From Occultella aeris (GTDB lineage: Bacteria; Actinomycetota; Actinomycetes; Actinomycetales; Beutenbergiaceae): a DNA stretch of 64,000 bases. Location of the stretch: contig NZ_CACRYJ010000030.1 in assembly GCF_902703175.1 (NCBI RefSeq), positions 29,308 to 93,307 on the forward strand, given 5' to 3'. Positions 44,438-54,363 of the stretch are shown piece by piece. Numbering within the stretch: position 1 is the stretch's first letter; each line of letters opens with the position of its first letter. The notes below the pieces were generated by a model. It had not been told where the DNA came from, did not search any database, and saw nothing but the letters and a program-made list of their open reading frames with translations. The position numbers were made by a program, and so were the translations under genes.

Positions 44438-44759
44438 GCCGACCCGGTTCCGGCGCGAGAAGTCGACTCGCGAGGTCGCTGGACGGGACACGGCGCGGCT
44501 CGATGTGGTAACGAGCAGGTCTCGATCACCAGCAATCGCTTACAAGATCGCGACCTACTCGTTATCCTCAGGTGGTCAACCCAGTGTGAGATCGTCTGCG
44601 AGCCGTGTTCGAGCCCGTAACGGTGTGTCAGGGGGGCCTCATCGTCAGTAAGCCCGGGTCGTTCGGTCGTTGGGTCGTTGGGAACGCGCAGAGTGGTGCG
44701 CGCGGTGCACGGTGCCCCGACGGGTTCGAACGTGGCCGGAACCGGGCCGGGGTGGCACG
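44438..44759 (+). other. 322-bp region upstream of the first large LuxR regulator
   Basis: Contains the promoter at 44540-44568 and a ~185-nt leader. A 52-codon frame ending on the GTG start has atypical codon use and is not called. Confidence 0.45.
44540..44568 (+). promoter_or_regulatory. promoter of the first large LuxR regulator
   Basis: TTACAA (44540) and TATCCT (44563), 17-bp spacer, in a locally A/T-richer stretch. Confidence 0.65.
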
Positions 44760-47231
44760 GTGACGGTCGGGTCGGCGTCGCTGCCGCCTGGCCTGCCGCG
44801 GATCCCGCGGGACACCCAGATCAGCGAGCACGTGCTGAACACGCTTGCCGGCGAGCATCCTCTGACGGTCCTTCGCGGTCCGCGCGGCTACGGGAAGACC
44901 AGTGCCATCGTGACGTGGCTGCGGAGCGAGGGCCATCGGCACCCCACCGTCTACGTCACGTTGAGCACCGCGAGCAACGAGCTGGCCGGGTTCTGGGCGG
45001 AGCTGCGGTCCGGGCTCGAACGGGCGGACCTGCTGGGCGCCCCGGCGTCGGACTCCGACGCGCACGCGGACGTGACCGGACTACTCGCGGAGCGGCACGA
45101 GCCGCTGGTGCTGATCATCGACGACTTCCACGAGGCCGGTCTGAAGCATGGCGCCGCGACGATCGATGACGAGATGGTCGACCTCGTCCGCCAGAACGAT
45201 CAGTTGTTCCTCGTGGTGGGTTCGCGCACGCTGCGTGCGCTGGAGACGACGGGCGCACTCTCTGTCGAGGCGGCGATGATCGGACCGGCCGACCTGCGGA
45301 TGACCGGACCTCAGGTACACGATCTGGCGACTCGTCTCGGGCTCACGATCACGATGGACGAGGCCCAACAGATCGCCGTCGACCTGGGTGGCTGGCCGTC
45401 CGCGATCCGGGCCGGCCTGATGCGCGCCGTCTCCGGCGTCGATGGCGATGGCGATGGCGGGACGCTGGTCGACGGGAGTCTGGTCGACGGCTACATCGCC
45501 ACCATGGTTCGGGATCTACGCTTCGAGAACGTGCGCTCGTTCCTGCTGCGCACCGCGATCCCGGAGCAGTTCGACATCGAGATGGCCAGGGCGATCGCCC
45601 CGGAGGGCAACACGGTCCGGATCCTGCGGAACGTGCGCGCGGCCGGCCTGCTCAGCGAGCGGCACACGGTCGAGGGGCAGATGTACTCCTACGCACCGGC
45701 CATCCGCAACGCGCTGATCCGGGTGATGCGGGAGTCGCGGCCCGAGCTCTTCCGCGAGGTGCATCTGGCACTGATGAACCTCTCGGCCGCCAACAGGGAC
45801 CCGGGCGAGACCCTGACGCACGCCGTCCACGCAGCCCAGTGGACGACCGCCATGGATGTCATCGAGCGGCAGTGGGCACGGCTGCTCACCCACCAGCCGC
45901 TCACCCTGATCGCTGCGGCCCGGATGTTCCCTGACAACCTGGTGGCCGCCAACGCCAGACTTCGCGTTGCGGTCGACTACGTGGAGGGGGCGCTCGACCC
46001 GCACGCCCCCGACTCCAGCATCTGGGCGGTCCCGGACTACACCGCGATCAACTCGATCATCGAAGAGGACCGCTCGGGAACGGGCGACCCCGAGCGGGAC
46101 GAGAGCCTGGTCCTGCTGCAATGGGGGATCTCGAGCCTGCTCGGCGGCAACCTGGACACCTCCGTATACGCGTTCAGCCGCGCACGCGAGCGCGGCCTGA
46201 TCACGCCGTCCGACGCAGGGGCTCTGCAGATGGGCACGGTAGGCCTCGCGCTGGTGCACGCGCTGAACGGCGAGCCGGACCTCGCCCTGCGCTGGCTGGA
46301 GGACTCCACGCTGCAGGACCGGATTCAGCACGCGCAACCGGAGGACGCACGGGACATCGCACTCGTCGCGGCCAGCATCGCGCGGGCGCTCGCCATGGTC
46401 GATGCCGCTCATCCGGGTGCCGACGAGGCCGTGGCCACCATGATCGAGCCCAGGCACCGGGACGAGCTCTGGGCGCTGACCGTGTTCATTCGAGCCCACC
46501 ACGCAGTGCTGGAGGGCACCCCGGACCGGATCTTCCGGCAGACGAACCACCTGCGCGCTGCCCTACGTCACATCGCCCGCGGGAGCCTCGTCGAGGCGGT
46601 TCTGAGTTCGACCCTCGTGGAACTCCTCCTGGTCGCCCAGATGCCGGGGGTGGCGCGCGAGGTCGCGGATCGGTACGACGGCAACCCGGTGGCCTGGGCG
46701 GCGGTCGCCAAGGTGCACCTGACCGACCGGACCTTCGGCGAGGCGATCTCCTACGCCACGAAGTCGCTCGACTCGGGCGGCTCTCGGCGGGCCGCGGTGG
46801 AGTGTCAGGTGATCCTGGCCAGTGCCCACCACGCACTCGGCAACCTCACCGAGGCCCGGCGTGCCTTCGCTACCGCGGTCCGGCTGGCGCAGGCGACCGG
46901 TCAGCGGAGACCGTTCTTCCTGATGCAGCGATACGTCTTCGAGACCCTCGCCGGTGACGACGCCAGGATCCACCAGCTGTGGCCCGGCGCCGAAGGTGCT
47001 CCGGTGCAGCAGCCGGCCCCGTTGGCCGATGAGATGCAGACGTTGACGATGCGAGAGGCACAGGTGCTGCGCGCGCTCGAGGTTCACGCCGGGCCGGTCG
47101 GGATCGCCCACGATCTCGGTCTGTCGGTGAACACCGTGAAGACACACCTGCGGACGATCTACAAGAAGTTCGGTGTCTCGAACCGGAACGAGGCGCTCGC
47201 CGCGGCCGAGCGGGGCATCCATCAGGCCTGA
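44760..47231 (+). CDS. large ATPase-LuxR transcriptional regulator 1 (MalT/LAL-like)
   Basis: 823 residues from GTG 44760; a TTG at 44670 would add 30 residues. The N-terminal ATPase has Walker A GPRGYGKT (40-47) and Walker B LVLIIDDFHEA. A long helical, TPR-like middle follows. The C-terminal LuxR helix-turn-helix is LTMREAQVLRALEVHAGP... SVNTVKTHLRTIYKKFGV. This is the STAND/MalT-type layout, in which ligand and ATP binding allow DNA binding. The second regulator has the same design, so the pair probably arose by duplication. The target is unknown; the nearby sugar transferase is a candidate. Confidence 0.9.
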   Translation: MTVGSASLPPGLPRIPRDTQISEHVLNTLAGEHPLTVLRGPRGYGKTSAIVTWLRSEGHRHPTVYVTLSTASNELAGFWAELRSGLERADLLGAPASDSDAHADVTGLLAERHEPLVLIIDDFHEAGLKHGAATIDDEMVDLVRQNDQLFLVVGSRTLRALETTGALSVEAAMIGPADLRMTGPQVHDLATRLGLTITMDEAQQIAVDLGGWPSAIRAGLMRAVSGVDGDGDGGTLVDGSLVDGYIATMVRDLRFENVRSFLLRTAIPEQFDIEMARAIAPEGNTVRILRNVRAAGLLSERHTVEGQMYSYAPAIRNALIRVMRESRPELFREVHLALMNLSAANRDPGETLTHAVHAAQWTTAMDVIERQWARLLTHQPLTLIAAARMFPDNLVAANARLRVAVDYVEGALDPHAPDSSIWAVPDYTAINSIIEEDRSGTGDPERDESLVLLQWGISSLLGGNLDTSVYAFSRARERGLITPSDAGALQMGTVGLALVHALNGEPDLALRWLEDSTLQDRIQHAQPEDARDIALVAASIARALAMVDAAHPGADEAVATMIEPRHRDELWALTVFIRAHHAVLEGTPDRIFRQTNHLRAALRHIARGSLVEAVLSSTLVELLLVAQMPGVAREVADRYDGNPVAWAAVAKVHLTDRTFGEAISYATKSLDSGGSRRAAVECQVILASAHHALGNLTEARRAFATAVRLAQATGQRRPFFLMQRYVFETLAGDDARIHQLWPGAEGAPVQQPAPLADEMQTLTMREAQVLRALEVHAGPVGIAHDLGLSVNTVKTHLRTIYKKFGVSNRNEALAAAERGIHQA

Positions 47232-47359
47232 ATCGCTGGTGATTCCCCCAGCGCCGAGCAGTCCGAACCGGCACGAAGGTGGACGCAGCGGCACCAAGTT
47301 CGTGTGATTCGATGCCCAGTCGGTCGCTGGAAGGCCGACGCGTGGGCGCGGAGACGAGC

Positions 47360-47413
47360 ATGATGGGGGACGAGTTCGAGGTCGCGGCGCTCGGTGTGCC
47401 GATGTCATCGTGA
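47360..47413 (+). CDS. candidate 17-residue leader peptide before LuxR regulator 2
   Basis: ATG with GGAG seven bases upstream; MMGDEFEVAALGVPMSS, TGA stop. The stop overlaps an in-frame GTG (47410) of the regulator gene as GTGA, and lies 17 bases before the preferred ATG at 47431. Third positions are strongly G/C. Evidence is limited to signals and position. Confidence 0.3.
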   Translation: MMGDEFEVAALGVPMSS

Positions 47414-47430
47414 CCGGGGAGGAGCGGACC

Positions 47431-50016
47431 ATGGGCGTGGTGAGCCCCGGTGCAGGCGACGGCTTCGGCATGCCGCGCGTCCCGATCGGGTTCGTGCCGG
47501 CGCCCGAGGTGCGTCGTGCGCTGGGCTCGGTGCCCTCACTCGTGGTGTTCCGCAGCCCACGCGGGTGGGGCAAGACCAGCACGGCCTCGTACTGGCTGCG
47601 CCAGCACGGCTCCGGGTACGACCGGATCTGGATCAACGTGCCGAGCCGGGAGGTCGGGCGCGAAGAGTTCTGGCGAATCGTCCACCGACGCATCAGGGAC
47701 GCCGGTCTCGGAGACCTGGCCGGTTCCGACACCTGGGACGACGTCCACCGCAGGATCTACGAGCGAGCCCGCCACCTGGTCCTCGCGATCGACGGTCTGC
47801 ACCACGTCACCGAACCCGGGGTCGACGAGGAACTCCTGGCGCTGGTCAACGAGAACGAGTCGTTCCACCTGTTCGTGATGATGCGTGACGAGCGACCGAT
47901 CGAGACCCTCGCGAAGATCACCGCGGACGGCGTCGTGTTCCGCGTCGCGCAGCTGACGCTCGGGACGGCGGAGGTGGCCGACCTGGCCGAGGCGGCCGAC
48001 CTGCCTGTCAGTATCGCGGAGGCACAGCGGCTGCGGACCGAGCTCGGCGGCTGGCCGGCTCTCGTGCGGGCCGTCCTGCTCGAGTCGACCCGCGGCGCGG
48101 ACGGCGAGCTGCGGGTCGACTGGTCCGCCGTCGAGAAATACACCCGGCTGGTGCTGTCCGATCCCGACGTGGCGGCGACCGCCCCGTTCGTGATGGCGAT
48201 CGCGGTCCCGCGTGAGTTCACCGAGGACGTCGCCGCACACGTCCTCGGCCGGGCGGTGGCGGACCGTGCCTTCGGCTACCTGACCGGATCCGGTCTGCTC
48301 ACGAGATCGGCGGCGACCGGACCGCCGTCCTACCACTACTCGAGCGTCGTGCGTCTTGCCATCCTGCGTGTGTACGCCGAGAGCGATCCCGAGGGCTATC
48401 AGCGGGCCAACCGGGAGATGGCCGCGTGGTACCGCGAACGCGGCGTGGCCGACGCCGCCCTGGAACATGCGGTCCGGGCGGAGGACTGGCCCTCGACCGC
48501 GTCCATCATCGAGGCGTACTGGGTCGAACTCGTCTCGGGCCACCCCGACCAGGTCCGCGACGCGCTCGGGCGGCTTCCGGCTGCACTGGTCCGGGGGAGT
48601 GCACGCCTGCTGGTCGCCCGCGACTACATCCTCAACGTGGACACCTCCGAGCGCTCGGTGTCCGCCCTTCGGGCGGGCCTGCTCGATGTCGATTCCGACC
48701 TGGGACGCACCGGGGAGCTGCGGCTCTCGCTCGGACAGGTCCTCTCACTCCGGTCCACGGGCCAGTACGAGGTCGCCCGCGAGATCGTCGAGCGGCAACG
48801 CGTCGACCTGCTCACCGCGGACGGGGCCTGGACCGAGGACGTCCTGTCCGAGATGCCCGAACTGCTCCTGCAGTGGAGTATCACGAGACTCTTCGGCGCG
48901 GACACGGTTGGCGCCGCGTACGCGTTCCGGGAGGCCTACCGCTGGGCCGGGGAGCGCGGGCTGACCCCGGCCAAGCGGGAGGCGGGCGCAGGGTTGGCGC
49001 TCTCGCTGGCCATCCTCGGGCACACCCTCGGGGCGCAGCGGTGGTTGACGCGCGTGGCCGGCCTCCCGCTGTCCGACGAGGCGGAGCCGAGCACGCTCGA
49101 GCACCTGAGCGTGCGGTTCGTGCACGAGATCATCGATCTGGACTCGCTTCGTCTCGAGGTCGGCCCCCAGTGGCGCGAGCCGAGGCTTCCGGTGGCCCTC
49201 GCGGATCTGCGGGCGATCGCGCTTCAGTTGCATGCGAGCCGGTCCATGCACTCCGGGAGCCGGTTCGACTCCATCGGCATGTTGGAGAGCTATCGGCAGC
49301 AGTTGCGCGAGCAGGGCAAGGGACCCGGTCTCGCGGACAACGTGGTCGTGACCTCACTGGTGGACCTGCTGGTCCAGACCGGTCAGGCGGACCGTGCCCG
49401 GGCGATGCTCACCGAGGCCGATCCCAACAGCGCCTGGCAGCGTCTGGCCCACGCCCGGCACTCGCTCTACGCAGGCGAGTTCGAGGAGGCGATCGCGTTC
49501 ACCGACAACGCGGTCGCCCAGGCCGGCGTCCGGCCCCGGACCTCCCTGCACCTGGCACTGCTGCGCGCGAGCGCATCGCACCGGGCCGGTCTGGCCGATC
49601 AGGCCGCGGACGCCCTGCACCTGGCGATCGCCGTGGCCGAGCAGAGCGGGCAGTTGCGACCGTTCCTCATGGTGCCGCGCGCAGACCTGGAGGAGATCGG
49701 TGCGTCGATGCCCCAGGCCGCGGAGTTCCTCTACCGCCCGGAACTCGTCGACGCCCCGGAGCTCTTCCCCGCCCCGCACGAGGCGATCCGGCTCAGCGAG
49801 CGAGAACTGCGGGTGCTCACCGAGATCGCGCCAGGGCTGTCCCTCTCCCACGCGGCCCGGCGGCTGTACGTCTCCGAGAACACGATCAAGACCCAGATGC
49901 GCAACATCTACCGCAAGCTCGGCGTGCACACTCGCGAGGACGCCATCGATCGCGCCCGCGAACTCGGTCTCCTGCCGCCACTGGTGGACCTGGACCGGTC
50001 GACTGACGCAGGGTGA
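47431..50016 (+). CDS. large ATPase-LuxR transcriptional regulator 2 (MalT/LAL-like)
   Basis: 861 residues from ATG 47431, which has GGGGAGGAG seven bases upstream; GTG 47410 is an alternative coupled to the mini-ORF. Walker A SPRGWGKT (42-49), Walker B HLVLAIDGLHHV, a long helical middle with Ala/Leu-rich repeats, and a C-terminal LuxR domain (LSERELRVLTEIAPGLSLSH...SENTIKTQMRNIYRKLGV). Organisation and motif spacing match regulator 1, 199 bp upstream. The inducer is unknown. Confidence 0.9.
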   Translation: MGVVSPGAGDGFGMPRVPIGFVPAPEVRRALGSVPSLVVFRSPRGWGKTSTASYWLRQHGSGYDRIWINVPSREVGREEFWRIVHRRIRDAGLGDLAGSDTWDDVHRRIYERARHLVLAIDGLHHVTEPGVDEELLALVNENESFHLFVMMRDERPIETLAKITADGVVFRVAQLTLGTAEVADLAEAADLPVSIAEAQRLRTELGGWPALVRAVLLESTRGADGELRVDWSAVEKYTRLVLSDPDVAATAPFVMAIAVPREFTEDVAAHVLGRAVADRAFGYLTGSGLLTRSAATGPPSYHYSSVVRLAILRVYAESDPEGYQRANREMAAWYRERGVADAALEHAVRAEDWPSTASIIEAYWVELVSGHPDQVRDALGRLPAALVRGSARLLVARDYILNVDTSERSVSALRAGLLDVDSDLGRTGELRLSLGQVLSLRSTGQYEVAREIVERQRVDLLTADGAWTEDVLSEMPELLLQWSITRLFGADTVGAAYAFREAYRWAGERGLTPAKREAGAGLALSLAILGHTLGAQRWLTRVAGLPLSDEAEPSTLEHLSVRFVHEIIDLDSLRLEVGPQWREPRLPVALADLRAIALQLHASRSMHSGSRFDSIGMLESYRQQLREQGKGPGLADNVVVTSLVDLLVQTGQADRARAMLTEADPNSAWQRLAHARHSLYAGEFEEAIAFTDNAVAQAGVRPRTSLHLALLRASASHRAGLADQAADALHLAIAVAEQSGQLRPFLMVPRADLEEIGASMPQAAEFLYRPELVDAPELFPAPHEAIRLSERELRVLTEIAPGLSLSHAARRLYVSENTIKTQMRNIYRKLGVHTREDAIDRARELGLLPPLVDLDRSTDAG

Positions 50017-50344
50017 GCCGTCACCCGGCGTCGGCCTGACCCCCTCCGGGCGACAGCCGCCGGGTGCCCTGACCCGCAAGGGCCGGCTACGCGGCACCGG
50101 TTCGTTGCGCGCCCACCCGGACCTCTGCGGACGATGTCCGCGGCGCCACCCTCACCCTTCACCCTTGGTCACACCCGCAGCCACGGCATCGCGCGGCCAC
50201 CGAATCACCAGGCGATCACCACGCCAGGTGTACGCGCAGCCTCGTCGGATCTGGTCATCTGGTCTGGATCCAACCTCCGCGTCCCTGGTGACGGCGACGC
50301 GGTCGTGCGGATCGCGAGTGGCCGGCTCGGCCACCGCCTCAGAC

Positions 50345-50426
50345 GCGGCCGCTGTTCCGCTCCCCCGGAACGGCGCCGCAACCCACAGGGGCCTCGACCG
50401 TCTCCCCCACGGCCGGGGCCCCTGTG
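50345..50426 (+). ncRNA. candidate small RNA with two C-rich stem-loops (6C-like)
   Basis: Two consecutive stem-loops: 50354-50371 (6-bp stem, loop CTCCCC) and 50384-50426 (10-bp outer stem, loop with CTCCCCC), the second also terminator-like. The actinobacterial 6C RNA has two hairpins with C runs in the loops, but of at least six C; here the runs are five, and the genomic context differs. Tentative; the 5' end is unknown. Confidence 0.3.
50384..50426 (+). terminator. terminator-like hairpin A in the gene-free region
   Basis: CACAGGGGCC (50384-50393) with GGCCCCTGTG (50417-50426) and inner partial pairing. Confidence 0.65.
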
Positions 50427-50621
50427 CTGTCCCGGTCCGGGCGACGGTCGTCCTCCCTCACCCTCTGCGGGTCCCGGTTCACCCTGACCGGATCACCTGC
50501 CCTTCATCACCCGCGGCCATTGGTAGCGGCTCCGAGATCTGGTCGGATAGGTGGTGTTCGGCCCGGTAGACCGGTCCGGACCCGCCCGACGCGACTCCAA
50601 GCGCGGACCGGCGGTAACGAG

Positions 50622-50661
50622 TAGGGGCCCCGGTCGTTTCCCCCACGGCCGGGGCTCCTGC
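50622..50661 (+). terminator. terminator-like hairpin B in the gene-free region
   Basis: GTAGGGGCCCCGGTCG pairs with CGGCCGGGGCTCCTGC apart from a few G-T or mismatched positions; the loop is TTTCCCCCA. Sequence is close to hairpin A, so it may end a related transcript. Confidence 0.6.
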
Positions 50662-50749
50662 TTCGTGTCAGGCTCCGAACGGTCGTCGACGACGGTACCG
50701 ACCTGGCGCCGGGTGTGAGCCAGACCGCAGCCCGGGCGGGTCCGCGCGG

Positions 50750-50779
50750 TTACCGGAAACGGCAGCGATGCCGTACGAT
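50750..50779 (+). promoter_or_regulatory. promoter of infA-rpmJ-rpsM operon
   Basis: TTACCG (50750) and TACGAT (50774), 18-bp spacer, about 110 bp before infA. Confidence 0.68.
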
Positions 50780-50893
50780 GGACCGTTGGGCGTGGCATGT
50801 TCGCGGTACCCCCGCGGGCAGGGTGTCACGCTCGTTCGGACCAGCAGGTCGGCACGCACGTCGGCATGCACAGCACAGCAGTTAGCGGAGGAC

Positions 50894-51115
50894 ATGGCAA
50901 AGAAGGACGGTGTCATCGAGATCGAGGGCAACGTGGTCGAGGCGCTGCCGAACGCGATGTTTCGCGTGGAGCTCACCAACGGTCACAAGGTTCTCGCTCA
51001 CATCTCGGGCAAGATGAGGCAGCACTACATCCGGATCCTCCCCGAGGACCGGGTCGTGGTCGAACTCAGCCCGTATGACCTGTCCCGCGGGCGCATCGTC
51101 TACCGCTACAAGTAA
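50894..51115 (+). CDS. infA: translation initiation factor IF-1
   Basis: 73 residues, usual length. [20 protein letters not shown] with OB-fold and C-terminal [13 protein letters not shown]. The ATG follows GCGGAGGAC. First gene of the alpha-operon segment, displaced from map by the insert described above. Confidence 0.98.
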   Translation: MAKKDGVIEIEGNVVEALPNAMFRVELTNGHKVLAHISGKMRQHYIRILPEDRVVVELSPYDLSRGRIVYRYK

Positions 51116-51190
51116 CCCCCCTCTCGATCAAGCCGTCGCGAGCAAACCCCACGGGGCGTTGTTCCCGCGCGCGGCGGCAAAGGAAGAGCC

Positions 51191-51304
51191 ATGAAGGTCA
51201 AGCCGAGCGTCAAGAAGATCTGCGACAAGTGCAAGGTGATCCGCCGTAACGGAAGCGTGCGCGTCATCTGCGACAACCCGCGGCACAAGCAGCGCCAGGG
51301 CTGA
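51191..51304 (+). CDS. rpmJ: 50S ribosomal protein L36
   Basis: 37 residues: [20 protein letters not shown] start; zinc ligands C11, C14, C27 and H32 (zinc-binding form). AGGAAGAG precedes the ATG. Lies between infA and rpsM as usual. Confidence 0.96.
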   Translation: MKVKPSVKKICDKCKVIRRNGSVRVICDNPRHKQRQG

Positions 51305-51473
51305 ACCCCTGACGCGTCCGGCGCACCCGACCAGGGTGACGCCACCAGCGCATCATCAGCTCCGCCATCGTCCATGAGGGCGTACGCGGCGCAACCCCCG
51401 GTCGGAGGCCGGGGCCCGGAACACCGGGACGATGGTGCGGCAGACCTCCGATACTCACAGGAGTGAGAAGAAG

Positions 51474-51851
<378 letters not shown>

Positions 51852-51920
51852 CAGTAGTCCGTCGACCGGCACACCGCCGGTCCGGATCGACGACCTCACC
51901 GAAGAAGAAGGAAACCCAGA

Positions 51921-52328
51921 ATGCCTCCCAAGACTCGCCAGGCAGCCGGCGTGCGCAAGCCGCGCCGCAAGGAGAAGAAGAACGTCTCCGCGGGCAATGC
52001 CTACATCAAGTCCACGTTCAACAACACGATCGTCTCGATCACCGACCCCTCGGGCGCGGTCATCTCCTGGGCCTCCTCCGGCCAGGTCGGCTTCAAGGGG
52101 TCGCGCAAGTCCACCCCGTTCGCCGCTCAGCTCGCCGCCGAGGCCGCTGCCCGCAAGGCGCAGGAGCACGGGATGAAGAAGGTCGACGTGTTCGTCAAGG
52201 GTCCGGGTTCGGGCCGCGAGACCGCGATCCGCTCCCTGCAGGCCACCGGCCTCGAGGTCGGCTCCATCCAGGACGTGACGCCGCAGGCGCACAACGGGTG
52301 CCGGCCGCCCAAGCGCCGCCGCGTCTGA
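51921..52328 (+). CDS. rpsK: 30S ribosomal protein S11
   Basis: 135 residues. Basic N-terminus, then [20 protein letters not shown] and the C-terminal [12 protein letters not shown]. Part of the 30S platform. In many bacteria rpsD follows; here rpoA comes next and rpsD must be elsewhere. Confidence 0.98.
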   Translation: MPPKTRQAAGVRKPRRKEKKNVSAGNAYIKSTFNNTIVSITDPSGAVISWASSGQVGFKGSRKSTPFAAQLAAEAAARKAQEHGMKKVDVFVKGPGSGRETAIRSLQATGLEVGSIQDVTPQAHNGCRPPKRRRV

Positions 52329-52338
52329 CCTCGGACCT

Positions 52339-52381
52339 CGGGACCGGGCCGCGGCGGTGACCACCGCCGGGCCCGATCCCG
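52339..52381 (+). terminator. hairpin between rpsK and rpoA
   Basis: Imperfect long inverted repeat CGGGACCGGGCC...GGGCCCGATCCCG with inner GGCGGTGACCACCGCC. No U-tract; could attenuate or process the operon mRNA. Confidence 0.45.
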
Positions 52382-52484
52382 GACCGCGCACCACCGCAGT
52401 ACCGTACGACCCCCTCGACCGGACCGATGGGCGGGGGGCTTTGCATGGCGTCATATGGCGGACGCCTGCCGAAAGGACATCTCC

Positions 52485-53489
52485 GTGCTCATCGCACAGC
52501 GCCCCACCCTGACCGAGGAAGTTGTCGACGACTACCGCTCGCGGTTCGTCATCGAGCCTCTCGAGCCGGGCTTCGGGTACACCCTCGGTAACTCCCTGCG
52601 TCGGACCCTGCTCTCCTCCATCCCGGGGGCTGCGGTCACGAGCATCCGGATCGACAGCGTGCTCCACGAGTTCTCGACGATCACCGGTGTCAAGGAGGAC
52701 GTCACCGAGATCATCCTGAACATCAAGAACATCGTGGTCTCCTCGGAGAACGACGAGCCCGTCGTGATGTACCTGCGCAAGCAGGGTCCTGGCACCGTCA
52801 CCGCGGCAGACATCACCCCGCCGGCCGGCGTCGAGATCCACAACCCGGACCTGCACATCGCGACCATCAACGCCAAGGGCAAGCTCGAGATCGAGCTCAC
52901 CGTCGAGCGTGGCCGCGGATACGTCTCGGCCGCGCAGAACAAGAACTTCGACGCCGAGATCGGGCGCATCCCGGTCGACTCGATCTACTCCCCGGTGCTC
53001 AAGGTCACCTACAAGGTCGAGGCCACCCGTGTGGAACAGCGCACGGACTTCGACAAGCTGATCGTCGACGTCGAGACGAAGCGCTCGATGGCACCGCGCG
53101 ACGCGCTCGCCTCCTCGGGCAAGACCCTCGTCGAGCTGTTCGGCCTCGCCCGCGAGCTGAACACCGAGGCCGAGGGCATCGAGATCGGCCCGTCCCCGAC
53201 GGACGCCGCCGTCGCGGAGGACCTGGCCCGTCCGATCGAGCAGCTGGATCTGACCATCCGGTCCTACAACTGCCTCAAGCGCGAGGGCATCCACACGGTG
53301 GGTGAACTCGTGGCGCGCAGCGAGGCGGACCTGCTGGACATCCGCAACTTCGGTGCGAAGTCGATCACCGAGGTCAAGGAGAAGCTGGTCGGCCTGGGCC
53401 TCTCGCTCAAGGACAGCCCCGCGGACTTCGACCCGACGCTCGTCGCGAACGCCTACGACGACGGCGACGATTTCGACGCCTACAACTGA
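52485..53489 (+). CDS. rpoA: RNA polymerase alpha subunit
   Basis: 334 residues from GTG ([21 protein letters not shown]) with AAAGGA eight bases upstream; the frame from 52455 lacks a Shine-Dalgarno. The N-terminal dimerisation domain has [18 protein letters not shown]. After a linker comes the C-terminal domain ([20 protein letters not shown]...[14 protein letters not shown]) that binds UP elements and activators. Confidence 0.98.
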   Translation: MLIAQRPTLTEEVVDDYRSRFVIEPLEPGFGYTLGNSLRRTLLSSIPGAAVTSIRIDSVLHEFSTITGVKEDVTEIILNIKNIVVSSENDEPVVMYLRKQGPGTVTAADITPPAGVEIHNPDLHIATINAKGKLEIELTVERGRGYVSAAQNKNFDAEIGRIPVDSIYSPVLKVTYKVEATRVEQRTDFDKLIVDVETKRSMAPRDALASSGKTLVELFGLARELNTEAEGIEIGPSPTDAAVAEDLARPIEQLDLTIRSYNCLKREGIHTVGELVARSEADLLDIRNFGAKSITEVKEKLVGLGLSLKDSPADFDPTLVANAYDDGDDFDAYN

Positions 53490-53530
53490 CCTGCCGGTCT
53501 TTCCATCTCGTTAGGAACTGAGGAAACATC

Positions 53531-54157
53531 ATGCCCAAGCCCACTAAGGGTCCTCGTCTCGGTGGCGGACCGGCGCACGAGCGGCTGATCCTGGCCAACC
53601 TGGCCCAGTCGCTGTTCGAGCACCAGAGCATCACGACCACCGAGGCCAAGGCGAAGCGTCTTCGCCCGCTCGCCGAGCGCCTGATCACCAAGGCCAAGCG
53701 CGGCGACCTGCACGCCCGCCGTCAGGTCCTGGCCGTGCTCTCCCGCAAGGACGTGGTGCACACGCTGTTCGCCGACATCGCCCCGGCGATGGCCGAGCGC
53801 GAGGGTGGCTACACCCGGATCACGAAGATTGCCCCCCGAAAGGGCGACAACGCCCCCATGGCGGTCATCGAGCTCGTGACGGAGCCGGTCAGCCCGAAGC
53901 AGGCCACGGTCCGCGAGGCAGAGGCAGCCACGAAGCGGGACGTCAAGGAGAAGGCCGCCGAGGCAGCGGCCGTCGAGGCGACCACGGACGAGTCTGACGA
54001 CGTCGAGGACGTCGACAGCGACGCCGTCGCCGAGGACGCCGCGACCGACGAGGCCGCGACCGACGAGGCCGAGGCCGTCGCGGCCGACGCCGACGAGGAG
54101 GCTGCGGACGCCGACGAGGCCGACGCTGCTGACGACGAGGCTCCGGCCGAGAAGTAG
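53531..54157 (+). CDS. rplQ: 50S ribosomal protein L17 with acidic C-terminal tail
   Basis: 208 residues. Residues 1-118 are the L17 core ([39 protein letters not shown]). The remaining ~90 residues are an Ala/Glu/Asp tail with repeats such as [13 protein letters not shown], giving a protein far more acidic than the usual L17. Ala/Glu-rich tails occur on L17 of other actinobacteria; this one is long. A bidirectional-looking terminator follows. Confidence 0.97.
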   Translation: MPKPTKGPRLGGGPAHERLILANLAQSLFEHQSITTTEAKAKRLRPLAERLITKAKRGDLHARRQVLAVLSRKDVVHTLFADIAPAMAEREGGYTRITKIAPRKGDNAPMAVIELVTEPVSPKQATVREAEAATKRDVKEKAAEAAAVEATTDESDDVEDVDSDAVAEDAATDEAATDEAEAVAADADEEAADADEADAADDEAPAEK

Positions 54158-54217
54158 AACCTCCTCTTCGGAGGACTGAGACACCTGTCGCGGCACGACC
54201 TGCCGCGTCCGTCTCAC

Positions 54218-54263
54218 CGAGGGGCCCGCCGGCCAGGATGATCTCCTGGTGGCGGGCCCCTCG
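54218..54263 (+). terminator. terminator after rplQ
   Basis: Perfect 13-bp stem CGAGGGGCCCGCC (54218-54230) with 54251-54263, plus an inner CCAGGA/TCCTGG stem, then CCTTTCG. Confidence 0.9.
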
Positions 54264-54363
54264 CCTTTCGCCCAGCGGTGCCTGGCGCCGCCGCGAGGTC
54301 CGATCAGTCCTTGCCCCCCACCTCGGCGAGCCGCGCATCCCCAGCGCCGCGTACCCTGGATCG

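Larger units (their letters stand above)
50017..50893 (+). other. 877-bp gene-free region with C-rich-loop hairpins
   Basis: No open frame here looks coding. It holds a small hairpin GTTCCG-CTCCCC-CGGAAC (50354-50371), two similar terminator-like hairpins (50384-50426 and 50622-50661) whose loops share CCCCCACGG, and the infA promoter. One or two small RNA genes are possible. Confidence 0.5.

Noticed and set aside
44605..44763. 52-codon plus-strand frame whose stop overlaps the GTG start of LuxR regulator 1
   Set aside because: Many A/T third positions and no Shine-Dalgarno, unlike the neighbouring genes; not called as a leader peptide.
50345..50426. Firm assignment as the 6C RNA family
   Set aside because: C runs are five, not at least six, and the genomic context differs; left as a tentative 6C-like element.
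50134..50487. 117-codon frame in the gene-free region
   Set aside because: Pro/Arg/Ser-rich without ribosome-binding site or domain; runs through the hairpins.
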